DNA of 64,000 nucleotides, taken from positions 299,600,726-299,664,725 of the forward strand of contig CM037877.1 in assembly GCA_021292165.1 (NCBI GenBank), read 5' to 3'. The DNA is from Shinisaurus crocodilurus (Eukaryota; Chordata; Lepidosauria; Squamata; Shinisauridae). Below the pieces are notes generated by a model. The model was not told the origin of the DNA, made no database searches, and saw nothing but the letters and a program-made list of their open reading frames with translations. Made by a program: the position numbers and the translations under genes. Shown piece by piece: positions 10,447 to 21,377 of the stretch (positions are counted from its first letter, which is position 1; every line of letters starts with the position of its first letter).

Positions 10447-11967
10447 GCCTAACCAGCCCGCCTCCCAGCTTCACGCCTCCTCACTTGCGTCTACTCGGTT
10501 CCCAGCCTCCGGCCAGCCCGCTGTGCGCCCGGGATCCCCTTGCACGTGGCCGCTGGGCTGTATCCCAGAAAAACCCTGGCGGCCCTGGTCCTCCCAAGGA
10601 AGAGGCGGGCCAGCCGGCCGGCCAAAACGGTTCCCTTCTGGCCTCCGGCCTTCGCCCTTGCTCCCGGGCTCCAGAATTACCTCACGCTGATCGAATCTAT
10701 CCAGCCATGTTTGAAGGAGAGATTTTATCTCTGTTCAGCCAGCGGAGAGAAAGGGAGGGAAGCGATGAGACATCACATCCGGCCAGAGATGAAAAATGAG
10801 CCATATACGGAACCAGCTCCCTATCTCGACTTCCTCTCTGGGTGGTGACGACGCCAGCACGAGCCATAGCTGCCCCCCACTGGCAACAGTGCCACCCGCT
10901 GCCACCCTGGAGTCCAAAACCGGGCCAACGCCCCACTTTCCCCAAAAGGTTACAGGGTTCATGTGAACTCAGGAATTCTACGCGATCTCTGCTAAGGATC
11001 AAGCAGAGGGGCAAAAGTGTTTTTGCAAGGTGCAGCCTCTAGGGGGCGACAGAGCTGAGCAATTCTCAGCCCAGCCACCAGTGGGCAGTGGAGAGCCAGT
11101 GAGTGCGTGGGTAGCGTTACTGGTGTGGTTTGTGGTCAGTCTGTATTCATGCACCAGCTTCTTTTCTGGAACATGTACAAATGCGCGCTCTTGCTCTCTC
11201 TCTCGCACACACACACACGTAGATGCCACCACCCTGTCCTTTCCTGTTCCGCCCCAAATAAGAGCCAAATGTAGTTATAAATCCAGCATGTGAACTCTGC
11301 GTGAATCTCGACCCACGTCCCTCTGCGGTGGGTCAGCCAGAAACGCGGCTCGCGGTAGCAGAATATCAGGGTCAGAGTCCCAAACTTGGCAAAGGCTGAT
11401 TTCCAGCAACAGCAGCACTCTGGACCGGGTATGTCGGTCGCACATCTCGGATTTCTGCAGCTCATGAAACGTGTGGTCCCATTTGTGATCTTCATGCGTG
11501 CCGGGATTTAAGATGTGACCCTGTGAGAAAGCATGGCGCTCTGTGCCACAAGGCCGGCATTTGGGTGGTTACATATGAGGTCCCTCTAGCCACAATCCAT
11601 GCTAGATGCCAAAATTCAAGGAGTGAGAAGTTGTCTGAATAAAACCCACGCGCAAGTCACACTCGGCAATTAACTAAACTCACGAGCTTTAAGCTCAGCA
11701 ACGCTAATTACAATCTCCCTATTTTGGACCTCTTGTATTTGCCAGATTTTGAGTTAGTGAAATTTCAGACTCTTCAAAGCCAAGAGGTCTCCTTCCCATG
11801 TGCAACAATATACACTGTTCCCCCCGCCCCCCAATTTCTGGTACCCGCCAATATGGATCGTAGGATCTGTCTGTGTTGCCCTGCCCTGCCTTCCGCTTTA
11901 ACCGCTTCATCGCTGCATAATTTCACTGGCAATTATTTGCCTTCCCAGCCCAGAATCTCCTTCAACA

Positions 11968-12008
<41 letters not shown>

Positions 12009-13120
12009 ACGTCCAGATTGCACCAGAATGAAGGGAGTGTTGGGGGTAGCCGGCTGACACAAAAGGTTCTGGGTTCGGAATCTAACCTCTTCTTCTTCCC
12101 TTTTTTGTGTACTTTATATCTGAAGGCTAGCCTATACTGTATATAACTGTCTCTCTCTCTCCCTCCAGCCACCTCAATGCCTCAGCCGAAGAACAGGGAG
12201 CAGGGATGGGAGGGGTTTAAACTCTGCCTCTGCCCTCCCCCCTCCCTTGAATTTTTACACCCCACTCCTGCACCTGTGCTCGGTCACGTCCGCCTCTCCC
12301 CAACCCTTAAACCTCACCTCCCGCCTCCAATTCCCCCTTCCTCTCTCCTCCCCTCTCGATAGGTTGCCAGACACAAAAGTTACAATACTTTAAAACTTGA
12401 AGGCATGCAAAAGTTTAAAACAGCCCCCCCCCCCGAATTCCTGATCTGGATTTGAAATCTACTCAGTTCTGATTTGCTATTTTAAAATTGCGTGCTTCCA
12501 GCTATTCAAAATCTGGAAATCTGAGTGATTACTTCCCAAAATATCGCAATTCTTCACTCTTTTTTCCATTTTGCAGAGTGGAACTTTAAATGTCAGCATT
12601 TGCGAATCCAGTCTTTCAGGATAAATTTCACAAAAATCCACTTCTCGTGATTTGGACGTTCGGCTCGCACCTTTGCTATTTATTAGACGTCTGGCAAGCC
12701 TTGTGCGTTTCAGAAATGTTGTACTTCGGTGTGCAAAACGGATCCTGTTGCATTCCAGGACTAGGGCAGGTCCGCACGCTTTGTTTCAAATGTGCGGCCA
12801 TTTCACAGTAAACAGTTGGAAGTCTAACACCCACTGGGGAGGCGGGGCCTGTCCTTCCTGACTCCGCCCCTTTCCCTCGCCCTGCCTTGTCCTTGCACCC
12901 TTGACCAGCACAGAAAGCAATAATAGTAACTGCAGGAAAACTCTTTGCCTTTGGCCCTTGGCGCCCTGCATGAGAAATGGCCCCCTCTCAGCAATAACTG
13001 GCCCCTTCCGTCAGCCTGGCGTGAAGGGTCGAGAGTCCCCTTTCCCTGCACTCTGGAAATAAAAGGAACATTTCTATTATTCTACCTGGACTTGTCTCTG
13101 TGCATCTCTGCGAGGAACGG
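10447..13120. other. Intergenic stretch with no recognised gene
   Basis: Between FGF11 and CHRNB1. Apart from a short CA run near 11207 and the GT array at 11971, I see no element I can name. AATAAA at 11638-11643 is the nearest canonical poly(A) hexamer downstream of FGF11, but 3 kb is far. Confidence 0.5.
11971..12002. repeat. (GT)n microsatellite
   Basis: Perfect GT run of about 32 bp. Confidence 0.9.
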
Positions 13121-13150
13121 CCGTGCGTGCGTGCGTGCGTGCGTGCGTGC
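13121..13150. repeat. (CGTG)n microsatellite
   Basis: About seven CGTG tetramers. Confidence 0.85.
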
Positions 13151-13220
13151 TGGGTGGGGCATCTCCAGAGAGCCACTTCTGGGATTTATACCTGTCCACC
13201 TCGTTCCCGAGTATTCCTAC

Positions 13221-13849
13221 CAGGGATGTTGAAGAGTCCTTGGTCTCGAGTCACGAGTCTTTGGACCCGAGTCCGAGTCCTCGGTCCAAGATGGTGACTC
13301 AACGAGTCACGAGTCACTCCCAAAGCTGACTCCATGAGTCCCTATTAAAATCAATTGGGGGTTTCCCCCCAACAAAATAAGGCTACTTCAGATGTGTGGC
13401 TTAAATAAATTCTAGGCACAAGTGTGCCTTTTTATCTCAAAACTCTGCCACTGATTTTGGCAAGAACAGACCAGGCAGACAAACCCAAAGTAACCAGGCA
13501 GGCAGAGGAGGCAGGGAACCCCAAAGCAGGCAGGCAGAGGCCTTTGTCTTGGACAATTCAAACTGTGGAACTGGTTAAGAAGAGACCAGGCAGGCAGAGG
13601 AGGCAGGGAACCCCAAAGCAGGCAGGCAGGCAGGCAGTGCCCTTTGTCTTGGACAATTCACCTGTTGAACTTGATCTTTGCCAGCGATCGCACTCCTCTC
13701 CACTCCTTCTGGCACAGCCCAGGGATGTTGACGAGTCCTAGGTCCCGAGTCGAGTCTCAAGTCCTATTAAAAATATTGGGACTCGAGTCTGACTCGAGTC
13801 AGGGGGAACTCAGTCCGACTCACGAGTCGTGTCCGAGTCCCCATCCCTG
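13221..13849. mobile_element. hAT-type non-autonomous transposon, CGAGTC family, copy 1
   Basis: Begins CAGGGATGTTGAAGAGTCC and ends GTCCCCATCCCTG, giving CAGGGATG terminal inverted repeats. It is flanked by a perfect 8-bp duplication ATTCCTAC (13213-13220 and 13850-13857), as expected for hAT insertion. Both ends carry dense CGAGTC/GACTCG motif arrays. The middle is rich in CAGGCAGGCAG. No transposase frame is seen. A second CAGGGATGTTGACGAG occurs inside, near 13720. Confidence 0.88.
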
Positions 13850-14267
13850 ATTCCTACCAAAGTCCCGATCCATTACTGTTAATATTACACAGGAATCTAA
13901 TCAATTAAGTTTTAAGAAAGGGATGGGGAACTTTTGGCCTGTGGGCCAAGTCTGGAGAAGATGGCACACATATGCCCAGGAAGCGTTCCCAGTCTCTTCC
14001 AGGGCCCCCTCCCTCGTTTTCCTTCAGCCCGTCTTTCTGCTTCACCACCTCTTTCCCCAGGGGGGTAAGAAGACTCCCTCGCCTCCTGGCATTGCTGGGA
14101 ACCAAGCGTGTGAAGGGGTGAGTTTACTCTGGTTCACCCTAGAACTTTCTACCACACAAAATTTGAAGCAAAAAACGTGGTGCTCCTGGGCCTTGAACCG
14201 GGGACCTTCCGGGTGCACGGTGAGGGCTCCATCGCTGAGCAGCTGCCAATTGCTAGAAGTCAATCCT

Positions 14268-14396
14268 TCCCTGATCTGGTGCCCTCCAGATGTGTTGGAC
14301 TGCAATGCCCATCGTTCCCAGCCAGGAATGGCTGGGGTGATGGGAATTGCAGTCCCAACACATCTGGACGGTGCCCAGTTGGGGAAGGCTGCAATA
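14268..14396. mobile_element. Palindromic MITE, family P3
   Basis: Inverted arms: GGTGCCCTCCAGATGTGTTG on the left and CAACACATCTGGACGGTGCC on the right, meeting around CCAGCCAGGAATGGCTGG. It lies about 530 bp upstream of the CHRNB1 start codon. Confidence 0.75.
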
Positions 14397-14928
14397 AGCA
14401 TCCAACCTCAGCGTGACTCCGCTTCAGGCCGCCAACTATGTCCACGGATTTCCTGTCGGTTGCTCGAATAGCTCCATTCCAGGCGCCAACGGACGCCTGG
14501 AATGACTTCTTTCCCAGCTCCCCCACAAGTGCTGCCGCCACTTTGTTTCCCCGTCCAGGGGCTTCAGGGATTCCAAGTTTTTCCCAGAGGAGGGGGAAAT
14601 TCAGGAGGGGAGACCACCCCGAGCGCTACGGCCCGGCCCATCGCTTTCTTCATGGCCTCTGCCGCTGGAGAGGGTTATTAAGAGACCATCTCTGGAGTGC
14701 CTTTCTGGGACAGGTGGCCGGAAGCGCCTAACAGCTGAGAAATGCCACCAGTAACTCAATATAGTTTCTCCGGACAAACCCGGTGCCCGTTCCAGGAACC
14801 CGCTGACTGACAGGTGCTGGTCCCAATAAGGAACGCTGTCTGAACTTAGGGAAGGGGGGGGCAGGATGATGGGAGGGGGCAGCAACCGTCCCTCTAGGAG
14901 ATCACCGGGTGTGCACATCATCCCGAGC

Positions 14929-14980
14929 ATGGCCGGCAGAGCGATACTTTGGGGGTTCCTGTGGGCGCTCTCCGAGGGGG
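14929..14980 (+). CDS. CHRNB1: CHRNB1 exon 1, signal peptide
   Basis: [17 protein letters not shown]: a short hydrophobic leader. GTAAGC donor in phase 1. An upstream in-frame ATG at 14866 would add 21 Ser/Arg/Pro-rich residues and is less likely. Confidence 0.8.
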
Positions 14981-17900
14981 GTAAGCCTGGCGCGTCCCCT
15001 TTGCTTGCTTCTGCTCTTCGAAAGGGCCCCCGGAGGCGGGCGGGTGCTCGGGGCAGGCGAGTTCCACGTTTAGGCCAAAATGCGGCTTTCCCGCCCAGCT
15101 TGTCCCCTCGTGCTTGTGAGGCCCTCTGTCTGCGCCTCTCGGGCTGGGTGCCTCGCGCGGGCGGATCGGGCACATTCGGCTTGGGGTGTTCGGCTTTCCT
15201 TCGAACGGCTTTTTCAGCAGCGTATTTGAAATCACTCTATAGGAGCCTTCCCCAACCGGGTTGCCCTGCGGCGGGTGTGTTGGACTGCAGCTCCCATCAT
15301 CTGGCCATGCCGACTGGGGATGATGGGAGTCAGGGCCGGATTAAGAGCATTATGGGCCTGGTGCTGAGGATTTTGGTGGGCCTTTTTATGGAAATAAATA
15401 AAATGAAGACGCAATTTTATATTAACACAAATTAAATATTTTAATTACCATTAAAGTGCCAAAACTCAAAAACTCCTGCAGCTCATCAGTAAGGGTCTTC
15501 CCAATTTCCCCCAAATTTATTTATTAAAAAAGAAAAAGCAGCCACAACAAAAAAGCCAGGAAGCTTTGCTTGACCAAGAATAATTGTGTTGTTCTTGTTG
15601 CTTTGTTTCGTTTTCGTTTTTGTTTTTTTGTTAAACTGGCATTTGAACAATTGAGCTGCGAATCAGAAAGATCTTTTGCTCGAGGCTGGAGAGAGAGGTC
15701 CCTTCTAAATCTGAATATTACAGACCCTAGCAAGCCCCCCATGTGCTAGAAGTTCTCACAAAGAAATGTAGTAACAGTGATTGAAATGCAAAACTACTGA
15801 AATGCTAATTTGAGAACAACAGTTCTTGCTAGGTCTTGCCTCAAGCCTGTAATGCAGATGTGCTTAGAACACCTTTCTAATCTTGAAAAAAATCATTAAT
15901 TATGCTGAATGATAACGATCAGAGCTAACTCAAATCGTGCCGCGCGTCCCTATATTGTGGGCCTCTTTTCTGTTATGGGCCTGGAGCTGCCCCTCCAATC
16001 GCCCCTATGTTAATCCGGCCCTGATGGGAGTTGCATTCTAACACACCTGGAGACGTACACCCGGCTGGAGAAGGCTGCTCTTCGTGCTAAATGTAGGCAT
16101 TTGAAAGTGGCCCACAAATGCGAAGGAGAGAGAAAGAAATCACCCGCGCCACACCTTATTCCCCCCCCCTCCCTCTGTAGCCATGAGCTCCTCAGAAATT
16201 GAGGGTCGCCTGCTGGAGAAGCTCTCTCAGAATTACTCCAGCAAGATCCTTCCGATCCGCCGCCTTGCCGACAGAGTCCCCGTGCGGATTGGCATGTCTC
16301 TCTCGCAGCTCATCAGCCTGGTGAGTTGAACCCGGGGCTTGGGGGTGCGGTGCTCGGGAGTCCCCAGCAGGGGGGGCAAGGCGTGGCGGCGCGATAGCCA
16401 ATCGGAGCCCTGCTGTTTGTGTGTCGCCTGCGGGGGGCGGTGTCGTTTCCCTTTCCTTTCGGTGGAATCCCACCAGGCAGCTGCAGAGGGCGACATTGTA
16501 GAGTGGCGCTCCTCAACGCGGGTCAACTCTGCGGGGATCGGGGATCCTTGGCATTGTGGGAGAGGCGAGAGAGTCTGACCTGGTTCACGCATAACGACAA
16601 CCCAGAGTTTGGGTTGCCGTTGAATCGTGGATTGTTTTTGAATCGTGGGTTGTCGTTACGCGTGAACCCTGCACTATGGTTTAACTCTGGGTTGTTAACC
16701 ACAAGCAACCCAAGGTTTGTTGCTGCTGGGTTGTGAACTCTGGGTTGTTCGTGGTTAACAACCCAGAGTTAAACCATAGTGTAGGGTTCACACGTAACGA
16801 CAGCCCACGATTCAAGGGCAACCCACGCTCAACCCACACTCTGGGGTGTCGTGACATGAGAACCAGGTCTCGGTCTCTTTTCACAAGCAGTCGGTGCAGC
16901 AGCCCAAGTTTTATTTGGCTCACCTGGACTTTCGCTTTGGGACATTTCTGAGCTTGGGCATGGAAATAGTTAAAGGCAGCAGCAACAGCTGAATTTGCTA
17001 GCTATTAATAACCAGATTATCCAGAGACACTGAGACAAAGGCAAACGAGTCTTTGTGTCCCTCTCTGTGGCAAACCTCCCATCCCCGCCTAGAGGAATCC
17101 ATTTTGTTTGGATTTTCTTCCCCAGCTGCAGCAAGAATAAACACACACACACACACACACACGCACACAAAGAGCCGTTTCTCCCACTACTTCCCATGCA
17201 AGGACTTGTACAGAACCTAAAAGTGCCACCTAAAAGTGCCACCAGAAGGCTTAGGATTGATCAAATACAATAAACAAAACCCAGAGTGCCGTAGCGGTGT
17301 TAAGGCTGACACCCTGGGCTGACTCACCTGGGAGTAAGTCCCACTGGGACTTATGCCTGAGTAGTTATTGTTAATGAATTAATTAATTTTAAGAATGTAC
17401 CGTATTGCTCCGAGTATAGGCCGCACTTCCCACCCCCCTAATGTAAGGCTTTAAACTAGGGGTGCGGCCTACAATTGGAATGCCCCCCCCCAAAAAAACC
17501 GAACTCCTTGGCTCGCTGCTCACGGAAGCGGCTGCCGCAGAGACGCCGCTGCTCGCGTGCCTGGGGGAAGACTCGAGCGGCCAGAGACTGCCCCCAGCAG
17601 CGGCCACCACCCATAGAAGTTTTTAAAAGTTTAAAAAAATTTTTTTTAAAAAATAGCACCAAACTTTAAGGGTGCAGCTTATAATCAGGAGCAGCCTATA
17701 CTCGGAACAATACGGTATAAACTGAACCTTAATCAGAAAATGGATTTTGGGGGGCTGGGGGAAACACACAAACATGTCTGGGAAAATAAAAAGGCTTTAA
17801 CCTGGTGCAGAAAAGAATACACTGTTGGCACCAGGCAAACCTCCCTCAGGAGGGCCTTCTGTCTGAAACTGGGGGGCCACCACAGAGACGGCCCTCTCTT

Positions 17901-20900
17901 TAGGCCGCGCATAATGCGTTTCTCCGATAGACGGAAAGTGGAGACACGCAAAGGGCTGCGCTGTTTTGTCTGTTTGCTGAGGCACGAGGAGTCTTGTAGC
18001 ACCTTATTTTGTTGAAAATATTTTTTAAACCTCCTTTCAGGGTGAGGCCTCCTCAGGGCGTTTTACAAGGTAACGTTTTTTTAAAAAAACAACGAAATAT
18101 AATATGCAACTAGCTGAAACAGCAGCACAGGGCGTTTTAAAATAGGAACAGTGTCAGTGAGAATTATAGAAGAAAAACTGGCATCTACCGGTATTCCTTT
18201 AAAAGCAGCCTGGAACATCCAGGGTCTTTCAGGCCCATTTACAAACTAACCATTTGATTTTGTTAAATACAAAAACACACATGTTTCTGTGACTCTAGAG
18301 CAGTGTTCTCCAACCTTGGGTCCCCAGATGTTTTTGGCCTACGACTCCCAGCATGCCCCAGCCAGCTGGCTGGGGCATGCTGGGAGTCGTAGGCCAAAAA
18401 CATCTGGGGACCCAAGGTTGGAGAACACTGCTCTAGAATGTTTGACTGGAACGGGGGAGATGCCGGTTCGAATCCCGGCTTAGCCATGAAGCTGGCTGGG
18501 CAGCTTGCCTCCCTCTGTCTGTCTCAGCCTTAAGCCGGCTGTTGTCCCTCTAAAAATCTTACAGTCACTTGTCTTCTTTGGCATGTTTTCTTTCCTAGAA
18601 TGAAAAAGATGAAGAACTGACTACAAAAGTCTACATGGATCTGGTGGGTAAACAAACAGACAAACACGATCACAATCACAATCACTTCTCAGCCGGTCTG
18701 TCTCTCAAACTGTGCGTTTTGTTTCCCAGAATCTTCATATGGTTAAGTCAGAACGATTCAGGGTGCACACCTGCGCACATTTAGCAGGGATGTTGAAGAG
18801 TCCTTGGTCTCGAGTCTCGAGTCGAGTCACGAGTCTTTGGACCCGAGTCTCGAGTCCGAGTCCTTGGTCCAAAATGGTGAGTCCCGAGTCCCGAGTCCTG
18901 AGTCATTCCCAAAACTGACTCCACGAGTCCCTATTAAAATCAATGGGGTTTCCCCCCAACAAAATAAGGCTACTTCAGATGTGTGGCTTAAATAAATTCT
19001 AGGCACAAGTGTGCCTTTTTATTTCAAAACTCTGCAACTGATTTTGGCAAGAACAGACCAGGCAGACAAACCCAAAATAACCAGGCAGGCAGAGGAGGCA
19101 GGGAACCCCAAAGCAGGCAGGCAGAGGCAGCCAAATCCAAAATGTCTGACCCTAACCCAAACCCCCCACAACAACACATCAAAATAAATCTCAACACATT
19201 GTTGGGGCTGCGCTCCTGGTAGCTGTCCATAGTGGCCGAGCAGCGGCGCGCCTCGCTTCCATGCGCTCTTCACCGGTGATCGCGCTCCTTCTGGCACAGC
19301 CAGAAGACTCGTCAACAGCCCAGGGATGTTGACGAGTCCTTGGCCTCGAGTCCCGAGTCGAGTCTCGAGTCCCATTAAAAATATTGGGACTCGAGTCAGA
19401 GGGGGGACTCAGTCCGACTCACGAGTCGAGTCCTCGAGTCCGAGTCCCCATCCCTGATGTTTAGACAGCGAGGGTGGGCGGGTGGGAAGTTCTACAGCTC
19501 CCAGCATCCCCTAGCCAGCCTGGATGGGGGATGCTGGGAATTGCAAGGCTTTCCCCCCCCATCTAAACGTGCATAGGATTGCACCCGCGTTGTATTTATT
19601 TACTGTTTACTTATTAAAATATTTATATGCAGTTTCCCAAGTGCTCAAAATTGTTTATAGCAGTAATTGTGATGGGGGGCGGGGAAGCTGTAGCCCTGGG
19701 GAAAACTAAGTCGAGGGATTTGTTCTTAAACTCTGGAGCAGTGTTCTCCGACCTGGGGTCCCCCAGATGTTTTTGGCCTACAACTCCCAGCATGCCCCAG
19801 CCATGGCTGGGGCATGCTGGGAGTTGTAGGCCAAAAACATCTGGGGGACCCCAGGTCGGAGAACACTGCTCCAGAGTTTTATTTCAATCCACAAATCCAC
19901 ATGAGTGCCTGTGAGACTGTCCTAGTCCAATAAACATGGCGTGTAAGGTTCTGTGAGATTCTTCCCTTGGGGAGGCCCGGTGTCATGATCCGTAGGTCAC
20001 TATGGCCTCTGCCGCAGAATGCGGGATCTACTTGAAACACACCCAGTATTCTGGGCCTCATTGTTTTATGAGTGTTAGGCGGGGTGGGGGGGAGGAAAGC
20101 CCCACATGGGCAGTTTTTGCTAAACGACTGGACAATCTGAAAAACCGGGGCGCAGCTGGAAGGATGGAGGTTGACAATCTGATGGAAAGAGGAGAGGTTT
20201 GATCGGAGACATGGGGTTCAAATCCCCACCGCTCCTGGTTTGGGTCCTTTGGAAGTGGGGACCTGGTTAGGAAGGCAGCCTCGGCCGCCCCGCTGGAATC
20301 TGTTCACAGCCGTGCGTGGCTTCCCTCGCAGGAGTGTCGTGAAGGGGACAGAGCTAAAAAAAATGAGCCTGTGGGTGAGGTGGGCGACAAGGGAGACCAA
20401 ACGCACACTTGCATGAGCCGTACTTTTTCCCCGTCTTTCTGGCTTCGTCTTCCTCTTCCGCGTTGCTCCCTCTGTGCACGCGCAAACACCCCCTTTCTCT
20501 CCACGGGTTGCCAGGAATGGATAGACTACCGCCTCACCTGGGACCCTGACGACTTCGGGGGGATCACCTCCATCAGGATTTTCTCCAGTAAGGTCTGGCT
20601 CCCGGATGTCTACCTGATGAACAAGTGAGTGGCTGTGATGACGGGGAGCTGTGGTGCTGCCGCCGAAATGCAGCTGCCCCGGGGTGTGGGCAGGCCATGT
20701 CTACCAGGAGGTCAAATCTAGCCCTGCAGTGGTCCCAGTATTAATAGAAGTATAGCTTCCAAATCGCGGGAAGTGATAATTCCCCTTTACTCGGCACTGG
20801 TTAGGCCTCATCTTGAGTACTGCGTCCAGTTCTGTGCACCTCACTTTAAGAAGGACATAGACAAACTGGAGAGGGTTCAGAGGAGGGCAACAAGGATGAT

Positions 20901-21337
20901 AAAGGGACTGGAAACAAGGCCCTATGAGGAGAGACTGAAAGAACTGGGCATGTTTAGCCTTCAGAAGAGGAGACTGAGGGGAGATATGATCGCACTCTTC
21001 CAGTATTTGAAGGGATGTCACACAGAGGAGGGCAAAGATCTCTTCTCGTTCATCCCAGTTTGCAGGACACGGAATAATGGGCTCAAGTTACAGGAACCTA
21101 GATTCCACCTAAACATCAGGAAACATTTCCTGACTGTCAGAGCAATAAGACAATGGAATCAACTACCTAGGGAGGTGGTGGGCTCTCCCACTCTGGAGGC
21201 ATTCAAGGTGCAGCTGGACAGACATCTGTCAGGGATGCTTTGACCTGGATTCCTGCATTGAGCAGGGGGTTGGACTCGATGGCCTTGTAGGCCCCTTCCA
21301 ACTCTACTTTTCTATGATTCTATGATTCTATTTCCAT

Positions 21338-21377
<40 letters not shown>

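Noticed and set aside
14866..14928. Upstream in-frame ATG as the CHRNB1 start
   Set aside because: It would put 21 Arg/Ser/Pro residues in front of the hydrophobic leader, which is unlike receptor signal peptides.
18301..18430. CRISPR-like or regulatory RNA hairpin
   Set aside because: The perfect hairpin recurs with hAT-type target duplications at six other places, so it is a MITE. Nothing indicates a prokaryotic array.
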